A stretch of 64,000 nt of DNA, taken from contig NZ_JACJSE010000030.1 in NCBI RefSeq assembly GCF_014698045.1, forward strand, positions 15,431 through 79,430, given 5' to 3'. Below the pieces are notes generated by a model. That model made no database searches, was not told where the DNA came from, and worked only from the letters and a program-made list of their open reading frames with translations. This document shows positions 54,329 through 63,435 of the stretch, piece after piece. Position 1 is the first letter of the stretch. Each line of letters opens with the position of its first letter. The stretch is from Aulosira sp. FACHB-615. GTDB taxonomy: Bacteria > Cyanobacteriota > Cyanobacteriia > Cyanobacteriales > Nostocaceae. A program made the position numbers and the translations under genes.

Positions 54329-54858
54329 TACCTAGAGAACGATTTAGATAAGTAATTATATCTAAAGGTGTTTTTCTTAAATCCAGAATCGTTGCTAATC
54401 TTAGGTATTTCAACTATTCTGGAAGCTCAAAACTTTACGTGAGTTTTCTGATAGATTACCATAAAAAACCAATGTCTTTTATATCACCAAAGTAATACAG
54501 GCTACTTCACAAAAGCCTTGTATAACAGTATTTACAGGCAAATACCCTGCGAATCAGAGACAAAAAAATCACTGAATCTTCACACGTAAGCCAGTGATTT
54601 TACATCCCCTTAATCTAGCGGAGGCTAGAGGTGGAAAAATTGCGGGTTTGCTAAAAATAGCAATGAATAAACTCCGGGAAATTCCCTAAAAGTACGGCGT
54701 GTTTGGTGTGAAACGATTGCTACCAGCAATTACTCAGCTAACACACATCTACTTTGCCGAAGTATACGTAAAATAGGTTTTTGGCCATTGGTCTTATGTG
54801 AATACAAATTACTCATGACATTCTCAACCAGAGAATTTGCAACTTGAACACATACTAA
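54329..54858. other. Intergenic region with a terminator-like hairpin
   Basis: No protein-coding gene. On the minus strand AAATCACTG and CAGTGATTT (54561-54600) form a stem followed by TTTTTTT. Upstream on that strand a TATACT box (about 54763-54768) could start a transcript of about 200 nt. On the plus strand TCTAGCGGAGGCTAGA (54614) is a small hairpin. Confidence 0.45.
54561..54756 (-). ncRNA. Candidate small RNA or leader RNA
   Basis: Proposed transcript from just downstream of TATACT to the T-run hairpin. It contains several possible stems, including TCTAGC/GCTAGA. It matches no RNA family I recognise. It could be a free small RNA or the terminated leader of the 197-residue gene. Confidence 0.3.
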
Positions 54859-55779
54859 ATGAACGGCATATATATGTTTCAACCACAGGGATTTGAACAA
54901 CGCTCAATTACAACTTCTTTAGGGAGAATAGTATATTACACTAGCGTAGGGTCGTTTTGGCAAGGGAGTGCGATCGCTGAACCGACAAAGGAAACTTTAG
55001 TATTCCTACATGGTTTTGGTGGTGGATCTTCGGCTTATGAGTGGTCGAAGGTTTACCCAGCTTTTGCTAGTGAATATCGCATTCTGGCACCAGATTTGAT
55101 TGGATGGGGTAAATCAGAACATCCAGCGCGAAATTACCAAATTGACGATTATTTAACGACGATTCGGGAATTTTTGCAGCAAACTTGTACAGAAGCCGTC
55201 ACGGTGATTGCTTCTTCTTTGACTGCGGCGTTGACAATTCGAGTTGCGATCGCTCATCCTGAATTATTCAAATCTTTAATTCTCACCACACCAGCAGGAC
55301 TATCTGATTTTGGCGGAGACTACTCCCGCAGTTTTTTTGCTCAGTTAGTCAGCGTACCCATAATTGACCGCTTGCTTTACAGTACTGGTATTGCGACCGA
55401 AGCAGGCATTCGCAGTTTTTTAGAGCAAAGACAATTTGCCCAAGCCAATCGAGTTTATCAAGAAATTGTCCAGGCTTATCTGCAATCTGCCCAGCAGCCT
55501 AATGCGGAATATGCTGCACTTTCTTTTGTGCGGGGTGATTTGTGTTTTGATTTATCCCTGGACATTGAAAAGCTGACCACTCCAACTGCGATTATTTGGG
55601 GGGAGAAATCCCAATTTACTGGCCCCGAAATTGGTCGTCGTTTAGCAGAGAAAAACCCCCAAGCAATTCGCGTGTTTCAACAACTAGAAGATGTGGGATT
55701 AACACCCCAGTTGGAACTACCAGCCGTCACCATTGGATTAATTCGCCAGTTTTTGCCTTTAGTCAATAAAGAGTGCTGA
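54859..55779 (+). CDS. Alpha/beta hydrolase-fold protein lacking catalytic Asp and His
   Basis: 306 residues. The fold is clear: oxyanion region LVFLHGFGGGSSAYEW, LAPDLIGWGKSEHP, and a nucleophile elbow with Ser120 in VIASSLTAAL. At the usual acid position the sequence reads IIWGEKSQF (Ser251, normally Asp). At the usual GHxPQxE position it reads VGLTPQLELP (Leu281 instead of His). It is therefore probably non-hydrolytic or uses other residues. A second in-frame ATG at 54874 is an alternative start; neither has a clear ribosome-binding site. Confidence 0.85.
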   Translation: MNGIYMFQPQGFEQRSITTSLGRIVYYTSVGSFWQGSAIAEPTKETLVFLHGFGGGSSAYEWSKVYPAFASEYRILAPDLIGWGKSEHPARNYQIDDYLTTIREFLQQTCTEAVTVIASSLTAALTIRVAIAHPELFKSLILTTPAGLSDFGGDYSRSFFAQLVSVPIIDRLLYSTGIATEAGIRSFLEQRQFAQANRVYQEIVQAYLQSAQQPNAEYAALSFVRGDLCFDLSLDIEKLTTPTAIIWGEKSQFTGPEIGRRLAEKNPQAIRVFQQLEDVGLTPQLELPAVTIGLIRQFLPLVNKEC

Positions 55780-55916
55780 GTTGAAAGTGCTGAGTGCTGA
55801 GTTAGGATAGCGCCTGTGGCGCTAATAATGTGGAGATGCGTTTCACTACTAACCACTCACACTTCGACTCCGCTCAGTGTAAAGCACTCAGCACTGGAAA
55901 TAATTTCACACTTCAA

Positions 55917-56450
55917 TTATTTATTCTCTACGCGGACATCAATTACAGTGGCATTGAAGTTGTAGTTATAACCTTCTAATTCAAAAGGCATACCAATTTT
56001 GACTTTGCTGTTACCTAAAACTGGGCCATTTTCCGTGACTTGCGCCTTACCTTCCAAAGTTAACAGCATATCTGTACTGTAATTGTTCTTTCGAGGATCT
56101 TTGACTTCCTTAACTGAACCATCTGGTTGGGTAGCAGTGATTGTTCTCTCTAGTACTTCAATAGATTTAATCCCAATTTGACCGTAAGGCTGATTACGGA
56201 TAATGACGTTTGTTTTACCGCCTTTCTTAAATCCACTTTCAAATAAGCGTTCTGGGTCGCGGACATTCAAACCCCGCACGGCTAAATCTACCTCAATGGG
56301 TACGGTTTTTGAACCAACTTGAGCCACAGAACCAGAGGTTCCTGGAAAAAAGAAGATACCAACTATAACTAGCAGAATTACAAGTGCAGCGCCTACATCA
56401 AGAATATTGACTTTACCGAACAAGCGACCTTTGGAATCAAAAATAGCCAT
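55917..56450 (-). CDS. DUF4330 membrane-anchored protein
   Basis: 177 residues from ATG 56450 (MAIFDSKGRLFGKVNILD), with AGGA about 9 bases upstream; an in-frame ATG at 56471 is less likely. One N-terminal membrane helix (VGAALVILLVIVGIFFFPG) is followed by a periplasmic domain with repeated beta segments (VPIEVDLAVRGLNVRDPERL, NVIIRNQPYGQIGIKSIEVL). It is a cyanobacterial domain of unknown function. It converges on the hydrolase gene; the gap contains GTGCTGA repeats. Confidence 0.8.
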   Translation of the reverse strand: MAIFDSKGRLFGKVNILDVGAALVILLVIVGIFFFPGTSGSVAQVGSKTVPIEVDLAVRGLNVRDPERLFESGFKKGGKTNVIIRNQPYGQIGIKSIEVLERTITATQPDGSVKEVKDPRKNNYSTDMLLTLEGKAQVTENGPVLGNSKVKIGMPFELEGYNYNFNATVIDVRVENK

Positions 56451-56471
56451 AAAAACTTTTCCTAAATACAA

Positions 56472-56958
56472 ACAAAGTATTTGATTGTAGCAACAAAGTT
56501 AATCAGGAACATGACAATTTCCCGACAGAGGTATGACTGAAAGATGGCTAGGTCTTTGAGTCTGGCGACAGTGTATCACGAGTTGAAAAAATCGGCGTGA
56601 AGTCGGCACATCCTTTACATTAGGACTTACAAAAATCAAGGGTTTGGGTGAGGGTGAAGGGGTATAGCCTGCATTTCTCACCACACCTTTCAAAGCCTGT
56701 GCAGGGGAGCAGGGGAGCAGGGGAGAATGAAGGTACTCTCTTCCCTGCCCCTCCGCACCTCTGCCCCTCTGCCCCATCAAACGCCTGAAGCTTGTGAGAA
56801 ATGCGGGTATAGGGGTGTAAGGGTGTAGATAAATCCTTCTAGAGATAATTTGGGCGATCGCATCCGTAGTCATAAGATGAAATTGCAACTTCAAGCGCAG
56901 TAACTCCGTCTTGTATTTTGTCCTGTGATTGTTGCTTGTCTCGAAATTATTATCAGAA
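56472..56958. repeat. Intergenic repeat region, degenerate AGGACTTAC copy
   Basis: A degenerate member of the AGGACTTACGC family begins at 56622. Inside is a foldback between GCATTTCTCACC (56671) and GTGAGAAATGC (56795) with AGGGGAGC repeats. No gene is called; a minus-strand frame across it is repeat-derived. The last 100 bp precede the M48 protease. Confidence 0.55.
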
Positions 56959-57816
56959 ATGCTTATGATGGCTTGGAAAGGTTTTACAGCAAATTATCGT
57001 CGCTGGCGGCGTAGTTGGTTATATCCAATAATGTCGGTGGTAGTCGCCCTCAGTTTGTGTTTGAGTACACCTTTACCTGGACGGGCTGTAGATTTATTAC
57101 CACTGTTGTTCCAAGGAGCGCAAATACTTCAGCTTTCTAATATATCCTCTCGCCAAGAAGTAGAGCTTGGCAAACAGATGAATGATGAATTACTTGGTGA
57201 AGTTCGTCTGTATCGCAATGCAGAAGTGAATCGTTATGTGCAGGAAATTGGTCAAAGATTAGCCGCCAATAGCGATCGCCCCAGTCTTCCTTTTACCTTT
57301 CAGGTGGTAGAAGATAATGCTGTGAATGCTTTTGCTACTACTGGGGGTTTTGTTTATCTCAACACAGGTTTACTTAAAACCGCAGAAAATGAAGCGGAAC
57401 TAGCTAGTGTGATAGCTCATGAAATTGGTCACATTGGTGGGAAACACTTGGTTAAACAAATGCAGCAAAGGGCTGTGGCGAGTGGTTTAGCTACAGTAGC
57501 CGGTTTAGACCGTAATCAAGCTGTGGCTATTGGTGTAGACTTAGCCCTTAACCGTCCTCGCAGTCGTCAAGATGAGTTTGATGCCGATAAAAGAGGTTTA
57601 AGAACTCTAACAAGAGCCGGTTATGCTCAATCTGGGATGGTTTCCTTTATGCAAAAGCTACTCAAAAGTGGTTCTGGGCCAACTTTCTTGAGTACGCACC
57701 CTGCTACTAGCGATCGCATCAATAATCTTAAACGTGCAATTAATTCTCAACCCAGTAGTGGGCGTGACGGTTTAGATAACGCTGCTTATCGAGCTAGAAT
57801 TCGACCATTACTTTAG
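56959..57816 (+). CDS. M48-family metalloprotease
   Basis: 285 residues from ATG 56959 (the frame opens earlier with TTG). A signal peptide or anchor (YPIMSVVVALSLCLSTPLPG) is followed by a zinc metallopeptidase domain with VIAHEIGHIGGKH (HExxH) and the third ligand in QDEFDADKRGL. It resembles periplasmic BepA/LoiP-like peptidases that degrade misassembled outer-membrane proteins. It ends with GRDGLDNAAYRARIRPLL. It is transcribed convergently with the phosphoesterase. Confidence 0.9.
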   Translation: MLMMAWKGFTANYRRWRRSWLYPIMSVVVALSLCLSTPLPGRAVDLLPLLFQGAQILQLSNISSRQEVELGKQMNDELLGEVRLYRNAEVNRYVQEIGQRLAANSDRPSLPFTFQVVEDNAVNAFATTGGFVYLNTGLLKTAENEAELASVIAHEIGHIGGKHLVKQMQQRAVASGLATVAGLDRNQAVAIGVDLALNRPRSRQDEFDADKRGLRTLTRAGYAQSGMVSFMQKLLKSGSGPTFLSTHPATSDRINNLKRAINSQPSSGRDGLDNAAYRARIRPLL

Positions 57817-57848
57817 TTTTTTCACTGTGCCGAATTTACAACCAAAAC

Positions 57849-58613
57849 CTATGCTCGCTGCGGCTGGCGGCGAGCTTTGATTTGGGAAGGTTCCACTGTT
57901 ACCACGCCATCTTCTAGCGGTAAGATACGCTGGGTATTTTGAAATACATTTACTTGATAAATTAAATGATTGGTAACATCAAATCCAGTTAACCAACCAC
58001 TACGAGGATGATAAGCTCCAGTATCGATATCTAGCCATCCTCTACCTTCGGCTAGTTTACCCGGAGGAACGTTTGGTAAAGTAAAAGTTATAGTATGCCC
58101 AACTATAATGAGCTTATCAGGAAAATAAGGCTTTTCTATGCTGTGAAATTCATCTCTAATCCAGCAGAACTGCTCGGCAGTTTGTTCGGCGAGAGGCAGA
58201 TTTGGGTCTAATCCGGCATGAGTTAACCAAATATCGCCCAAATCTAAATAAGTGGGTAGGGATTGAAACCACTCTAAATGCTCTTGGGGAATAGTGGATG
58301 CTTGGTAACTGCTGAGAGTGGCTTGTCCACCGCTATACAACCAAGCTTGCATAGCTGGGGCGGGAATATTTGTTTGGGTGAGAATATTCAATAACATCTG
58401 CTCGTGATTACCCAACAGACAGGGATAATTGTTCTGCCGGACAAAATTCACAACATTGTAGCTGTGGGGGCCACGATCAATTAAGTCACCGAGAAAATAA
58501 ACTTGATCTTCTGATGTGGGTGCGATCGCCTCTAACAAAGTCATCAAGCCTTCATAATGACCATGCACATCCCCAATAACTATGCGACGTTTCCTTGTTC
58601 TACTCATCTGCAT
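57849..58613 (-). CDS. Calcineurin-like metallophosphoesterase
   Basis: 254 residues. Metal-binding motifs of the PPP/ApaH group are GDVHGHYEGL, GDLIDRGPHS and GNHEQML, with later His in IVGHTITF. It may dephosphorylate phosphoproteins or hydrolyse diadenosine tetraphosphate; the motifs alone do not decide. The ATG at 58613 and a second at 58607 are both possible. Confidence 0.9.
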   Translation of the reverse strand: MQMSRTRKRRIVIGDVHGHYEGLMTLLEAIAPTSEDQVYFLGDLIDRGPHSYNVVNFVRQNNYPCLLGNHEQMLLNILTQTNIPAPAMQAWLYSGGQATLSSYQASTIPQEHLEWFQSLPTYLDLGDIWLTHAGLDPNLPLAEQTAEQFCWIRDEFHSIEKPYFPDKLIIVGHTITFTLPNVPPGKLAEGRGWLDIDTGAYHPRSGWLTGFDVTNHLIYQVNVFQNTQRILPLEDGVVTVEPSQIKARRQPQRA

Positions 58614-58800
58614 TTAGCTGAAATGAAATTAGTTTAATATTTTTGCTACACTATAACCGCAGGTTATTCCGTAAATAAAGATAAATATTACTTGCGTAAA
58701 TTTAAATTTTATTTAAAGTTTTATCTGCACCAAAAATTATCAATTTGCTTACACACCCTAACTTAAAATTTAGGCTGTAATTCTAATTTTAGTTTGCCCA

Positions 58801-59083
58801 ATGTCTGAACAATTTTCTCCTGAAATTAGCACACGCATCTGTAATCACATGAACGAAGATCATGCTGATGCTGTACTTTTATATGCAAAATTTTTTTGGT
58901 GATATTACTGAGGCTACATCAGCCCAAATGTTAGCAATTGATTCACAGGGAATGGATTTAACCACGCAAGTCAATGAAGAATCCATTCCAGTGCGTATCC
59001 AATTTGACCATATTTTAGCGGATGCGGAAGATGCTCATCAAACTTTGATTGCGATGATTAAGCAGGCGCGGGTGAAGGGGTGA
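58801..59083 (+). pseudogene. DUF2470 gene with +1 frameshift in a T7 run
   Basis: The normal start MSEQFSPEISTRICNHMNED runs in frame to LLYAKFFW then TGA. In another frame the protein continues from FFGDITEATSAQMLAIDSQG to MIKQARVKG at 59083. The two join if the seven T's at 58891-58897 are read as six. DUF2470 proteins are HugZ-like small domains. It may be a true mutation, a sequencing error, or transcriptional slippage on the T-run. The first half is too short to be a separate gene. Confidence 0.75.
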
Positions 59084-59110
59084 GGGGTTAGAGTTTTCAG
59101 TTATTTAGAA

Positions 59111-59146
59111 GGGAGACAAGGGAGACAAGGGAGACAAGGGAGAGGG
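59111..59146. repeat. GGGAGACAA tandem repeats
   Basis: Three and a half copies of the 9-bp unit GGGAGACAA. The same unit occurs before mltA (27700-27714) and, inverted, inside the UvrD-like gene. Confidence 0.8.
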
Positions 59147-59182
59147 GGTAGCTTTTATTGTTTGAAGCATAAAAATAAGTTC

Positions 59183-59974
59183 CTACTCGGTTTGTAATAA
59201 CCAAAAACCACTGTAAGTCATACCAGAATCATCGGGTTGAATTAATAAAAAGTGTAATCCCTGGCTTTGTTGTTTACGTTGTTCATAAGTTTTAGCGGCG
59301 GCGGTGACTTCTGCATCTTCAAAGGTGGCTAATACCCATCTATCAACTAAACCCGCTTCTAAAATTAAACCATCGGGCGCACCGGGGATGTAATTTAAGG
59401 CTACAGGATGTGTTGTGGCTAACCAACGTGCTAAACGCATAGATTGTCTGCCACCATAAATGACTACACCTGGAACGGTTACTGTGGAAGCTAAACCCAG
59501 ATTTATGGGTTTAAGAAATTCTGGCATAGATAAAATCGGAATGGGGCGATCGCTAAATTCTATTTCTAAATCCCCAGCCGCTAAATTTGCAAAGCGCCAC
59601 TGTTCACCCCAAAGATTTTCCGGTAATGGTAAGGGTGCGGGTTTTTCTAAACTAAAATCAGAATTTTTGTCTTTTAACCACTGTTTTAATGCTAAAGTCC
59701 GGCGGGTTGCTTCTACTGCAACACCTAAATTGCGTCCGGCTGTTTCGATTAAACTTAACGACTGGGGACGGAAAACTTGAATCACATCTGGTAACTTTGC
59801 ACCTGCGGCTTGTTGAATTTGAGTAGTCAGCCAATGGGAATTTGCTTCTGACTGCAAACAAGTAGCTGTATACTCAAAACTGCGATTTGCATCACAAATC
59901 AACAATTCCCATAAAATTTGTCCAGATATATCTTGTTGCGAACTCCGATAAAAATCAGCTTGCCAAATTTTCAT
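59183..59974 (-). CDS. Tab2/Atab2 family RNA-binding protein
   Basis: 263 residues, DUF1092 family. The family's C-terminal signature GLHFLLIQPDDSGMTYSGFW is present, along with WQADFYRSSQ at the start and VIYGGRQSMRLARWL. In algae and plants Tab2 helps translate psaB mRNA for photosystem I; the cyanobacterial protein is thought to act in photosystem assembly. A strong terminator of the upstream gene isolates it, so it has its own promoter. Confidence 0.92.
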   Translation of the reverse strand: MKIWQADFYRSSQQDISGQILWELLICDANRSFEYTATCLQSEANSHWLTTQIQQAAGAKLPDVIQVFRPQSLSLIETAGRNLGVAVEATRRTLALKQWLKDKNSDFSLEKPAPLPLPENLWGEQWRFANLAAGDLEIEFSDRPIPILSMPEFLKPINLGLASTVTVPGVVIYGGRQSMRLARWLATTHPVALNYIPGAPDGLILEAGLVDRWVLATFEDAEVTAAAKTYEQRKQQSQGLHFLLIQPDDSGMTYSGFWLLQTE

Positions 59975-59993
59975 GATTTAAAACATTTTTTCA

Positions 59994-60021
59994 TAAAAAA
60001 AGGGGTGGATAACCCACCCCT
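59994..60021 (-). terminator. Intrinsic terminator of the glucan phosphorylase gene
   Basis: On the minus strand AGGGGTGG and CCACCCCT form a perfect stem with a short loop (GTTAT), followed by TTTTTTT; 36 bp after the stop. Confidence 0.9.
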
Positions 60022-60057
60022 CTATTGAACCAGGAAAATTACAATTCTTTTAAGACT

Positions 60058-62271
60058 TTAAAACAGAACCTTGGCCAAAATTGGTTCAACACGGGCTGCA
60101 ATTTCTGGGACATACACCTGAGAAACGTAGTCAGCAATCATTCGATCTGTATTAAACAGTGGTGCATTGGTCTTAATGGATGCTTTCATCATCTGTATCC
60201 AGCGATGAGGAATACCTTGAGCATCTTGGTCGTAGTATAGGGGAACAATCTCAGATTCTAAAAGCTGATACAGTGACTGGGAATCGATGCGGTCTTGCAA
60301 TTCTTGGTCGCTTGTGTGAGCATCTTCACCAATAGCCCAACCGTTAATTCCTTTGCCATTTGCGTCGGCTTGGTAGCCTTCACACCACCAACCATCAAGG
60401 ACGCTGCAATTTAACCCGCCATTAAAGCAGACTTTCTGTCCACTTGTCCCTGATGCTTCTAGGGGACGACGGGGGTTATTTAACCAAACATCAACGCCTT
60501 GGACGAGTTTTTGTCCGGTGTAAATGTCGTAATCTTCAATAAAGGCAACACGGTGAATAATGCCGGAATTACGACACCACTCCATCAAACGTTGAATAAT
60601 GCGTTTACCTTCTTCATCGGCTGGGTGTGCTTTGCCAGCAAAGATAATCTGAACTGGATGTTGGGCATTGCCAAAAATCTTCACAGCCCGTTCGGCATCG
60701 CGTAAAATCAAATCACCACGTTTATAAGGGCTAAAGCGTCGCGCAAAACCAATGGTTAATATATTCGGGTCAAGTAAACTATTCACGGCTTGAATGCTTT
60801 GATAATCTTCACCGCGCTGTTCCCGTGACTTTTTGACTTTATAACGAGTGTAGGCAATTAGTCTTTCTTTAAGAATCTGATGTCTTGCCCAGAGTTCTTC
60901 GTTGGGAATGTCGTCAACTTTCGCCCACATTTGGGGATCGATGGCGCGAGTTTTCCAATCTTTACCTAAATATTGGTCATATAAGTCTGCGAGTAAAGGT
61001 GCAGTCCAGGTGGGTGCATGAACACCGTTGGTAATGTAACCAATTGGAACTGTATCTTCGCTATGTTGTGGGTAGAGAACAGTCCACATTTTGCGGGAGA
61101 CTTTGCCGTGTAATTCACTTACGCCGTTGCAAGCACGACACATCCGCAATGCTAAAACTGTCATCCCAAAGGGTTCCCAAGGATCACCCAGTCGTCTTGC
61201 ACCCAAGGCTAAAAATTGTTCGCGGGATAGCCCTAATTGCGGCCAGTACTGGGCAAAATAAGAGTCAATTAAGTCGGGGGAGAAGACATCATGACCGGCG
61301 GGAACCGGTGTGTGGGTGGTAAAGACACAACTTTTCTTGACGCTGGCTTCAATATCGTAGAAGGATTTCCCGGTTCGTTCAATTTCTTGACGGGCAATTT
61401 CTAGGGTACAAAAGGCGGCGTGTCCTTCGTTGAGGTGATGTACGGAGGGTTTGATTCCCAAGGCGGTTAAAGCCCTGACTCCACCAATACCTAAGACGAC
61501 TTCTTGGGCGATGCGGGTTTCTAAGTTACCGCCATACAAGTGTCCTGTTAACCAACGGTCAATGGGATCGTTGTCTGGGCGATCGCTATCTAGTAAATAT
61601 AGAGTTACACGCCCGACTTGCACTCGCCAAATTTGTACTTTTACTTGGCGTTGGCGAATTTCTATCTGGATGGTGAGTGGTTCCCCTTGCTCGTTTTTAA
61701 TTAACTCTAGGGGCATTTTGTCGAAGGGATTATCCAAATAGTAATCTTCTTGCCAACCGTGGCGGTTTAAGCGTTGGCGAAAGTACCCTTGGCGATACAG
61801 TAAACCCACACCCACCATCGGCACACCTAAATCGGATGATGATTTTAGATGATCCCCGGCTAAAATACCCAAGCCACCAGAGTAAACAGGCAGAGATTCA
61901 TGGATACCAAATTCGGCACAAAAATAAGCAATGGGATGTTCAGCCGACACTTGCGGTGCAACTCGATTCACCCAAGTATCTTTCTGTGCCATGTACTGGT
62001 CAAATTCGCGGACTAAGGCAGAAATCTGCTTCAGGTAAAGGGGATCTTCTGCCAAATGAGTCAGACGTTCGTAACTAGCTGACTCTAAAATTGCCACTGG
62101 ATTATGCCCACAAAGTTCCCATTCTTGGGGATCAATGCTTTGAAATAAGGATATGCGATCGCTACTCCAACTCCACCAATAGTTATAAGCTAAATCTGCT
62201 AAACGTTTGAGGGGGAAAGGCATCTTTTCACTTAAACGTACCGATGCGGTTATTGCACTGCTGTTAGCCAT
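60058..62271 (-). CDS. glgP: Alpha-glucan phosphorylase (GT35, DUF3417 type)
   Basis: 737 residues. It releases glucose 1-phosphate from glycogen or other alpha-1,4-glucans. An N-terminal DUF3417 module (PFPLKRLADLAYNYWWSWSS) precedes the catalytic domain, with the pyridoxal-phosphate Lys in EASGTSGQKVCFNGG near residue 608 and VHHLNEGHAAF. It is of the shorter phosphorylase type, not the E. coli GlgP type. The terminator downstream is strong; it diverges from a small membrane-protein frame. Confidence 0.92.
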   Translation of the reverse strand: MANSSAITASVRLSEKMPFPLKRLADLAYNYWWSWSSDRISLFQSIDPQEWELCGHNPVAILESASYERLTHLAEDPLYLKQISALVREFDQYMAQKDTWVNRVAPQVSAEHPIAYFCAEFGIHESLPVYSGGLGILAGDHLKSSSDLGVPMVGVGLLYRQGYFRQRLNRHGWQEDYYLDNPFDKMPLELIKNEQGEPLTIQIEIRQRQVKVQIWRVQVGRVTLYLLDSDRPDNDPIDRWLTGHLYGGNLETRIAQEVVLGIGGVRALTALGIKPSVHHLNEGHAAFCTLEIARQEIERTGKSFYDIEASVKKSCVFTTHTPVPAGHDVFSPDLIDSYFAQYWPQLGLSREQFLALGARRLGDPWEPFGMTVLALRMCRACNGVSELHGKVSRKMWTVLYPQHSEDTVPIGYITNGVHAPTWTAPLLADLYDQYLGKDWKTRAIDPQMWAKVDDIPNEELWARHQILKERLIAYTRYKVKKSREQRGEDYQSIQAVNSLLDPNILTIGFARRFSPYKRGDLILRDAERAVKIFGNAQHPVQIIFAGKAHPADEEGKRIIQRLMEWCRNSGIIHRVAFIEDYDIYTGQKLVQGVDVWLNNPRRPLEASGTSGQKVCFNGGLNCSVLDGWWCEGYQADANGKGINGWAIGEDAHTSDQELQDRIDSQSLYQLLESEIVPLYYDQDAQGIPHRWIQMMKASIKTNAPLFNTDRMIADYVSQVYVPEIAARVEPILAKVLF

Positions 62272-62316
62272 ACAAGTCTAAACTCTCTGTTAACTTTTTG
62301 CGATTTCATCTATCAT

Positions 62317-62565
62317 TTGCTGCCACAAAATTACCTTCAGGTTGATTCCGCCGGAGTCTTCATTCGTGAATCCTCCCCTGAAGCCGCAGCAGCTTTTCTC
62401 ATCTATGCTCTATCAAAATTAATGATTCTTCTTGCTATTACGTTTTTAGTATTATCTCTGGATTTAATACTTTCTGCCCATCAATTTGCATCACTTTTGT
62501 TTACAATAATTTCCGTATTATTAAGTTTTATTTACTATCAATTTGTAATGTTTAAGAAAAGCTAA
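62317..62565 (+). CDS. Small two-helix membrane protein (tentative)
   Basis: 82 codons encoding two hydrophobic helices (LMILLAITFLVLSLDLIL and FASLLFTIISVLLSFIYY). The first codon is TTG and no ribosome-binding site is clear; an internal ATG near 62421 would keep only the helices. No family is recognised. It lies between the glucan phosphorylase gene and a repeat element. Confidence 0.4.
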   Translation: MLPQNYLQVDSAGVFIRESSPEAAAAFLIYALSKLMILLAITFLVLSLDLILSAHQFASLLFTIISVLLSFIYYQFVMFKKS

Positions 62566-62577
62566 AGAGAGATAAAC

Positions 62578-62727
62578 AGGACTTACGCACCAAAATTGTT
62601 TGTGGGGATTGGGTGTATGGGTGAAAGGGTATGGGGTGTAAGGGTTTTGAATACTTACACCCTTACACCCTCATACCCCTGCACCCTGTTCTAAAACCTT
62701 ATTTTTTCGTTTTTTTGCGTAAGTCCT
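62578..62727. repeat. MITE-like element, AGGACTTACGC ends, copy f
   Basis: AGGACTTACGC and GCGTAAGTCCT are perfect inverses around 128 bp. The right arm (CCCTGTTCTAAAACCTTA) matches the left arm of the copy at 30535, and the left arm (GGGGATTGGGTGTATGGG) its right arm. The rest of the gap to 62967 has no gene. Confidence 0.8.
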
Positions 62728-62967
62728 AATAAATAAATTATTAAACATGAGTAAGATTTGGGGGAGAATCCCCAAAGCCCCCGATTGGGTGACGGTTGTG
62801 TCCCTCAAACCCTCTCCAAAATCATTTTTTCATTTGTTGGTTTTATTGTAATTTAGTTTTCTTATCTGAACCGTATTGTGCTATCTATATCTAGCTTGAG
62901 AGATAAGAAAAGTAGAAAAATTATTGTGCAATATTTCTACTTTTTTAATTACCTTTTAACCCAAAAA

Positions 62968-63435
62968 TTAATATACCTGAACTTGGGCTAAACCATAGGG
63001 AACTTCTCTTGATAAACCGATATGCCCACCAGAAATATCGTAGTAAACAAAGCTTCGATTCGGAAAGGCATTGGCAAAATCTATATTCCTAAAAGCAATA
63101 TTGAGATTAGTTCCAGGAGGTACTGGTTGAGAGAAATCAATTCTAATGATTCTTTCATCTTGTCTAGAAATGTTAGCCTCAACGCGCCGACCAGATTGAT
63201 CAGTAACGTCAATATCGTTACTAACTTTGAGAGCATCAGAAGGTCTAACTATCAGGTAAGATAAAGGCTGCATACCTGTATAGACAGTAATTGTGTGAGT
63301 ACTATCGTAACCGCTTGTACTGCTAATTCGCGGAGCATTGCTATTGTAAGACATATCTTGTCTTTGGGCTTGCGCCGGGAGACAAGTAGCTGCGATCGCA
63401 ACACTCAAGCCAGACAATAAAATCCATTTTTTCAT
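62968..63435 (-). CDS. DUF2808 exported protein
   Basis: 155 residues from ATG 63435, with GGAGG 6 bases upstream; the longer frame starts with TTG. Signal peptide MKKWILLSGLSVAIAATCLP with cleavage after AQA, then a beta-rich domain (HTITVYTGMQPLSYLIVRPS, IDVTDQSGRRVEANISRQDE, TNLNIAFRNIDF) characteristic of DUF2808, a cyanobacterial periplasmic or extracellular family of unknown role. Promoter not identified. Confidence 0.88.
   Translation of the reverse strand: MKKWILLSGLSVAIAATCLPAQAQRQDMSYNSNAPRISSTSGYDSTHTITVYTGMQPLSYLIVRPSDALKVSNDIDVTDQSGRRVEANISRQDERIIRIDFSQPVPPGTNLNIAFRNIDFANAFPNRSFVYYDISGGHIGLSREVPYGLAQVQVY

Noticed and set aside
56499..56894. 131-codon minus-strand frame
   Set aside because: It runs through AGGGGAGC repeats and the degenerate AGGACTTAC element; composition is repeat-derived.
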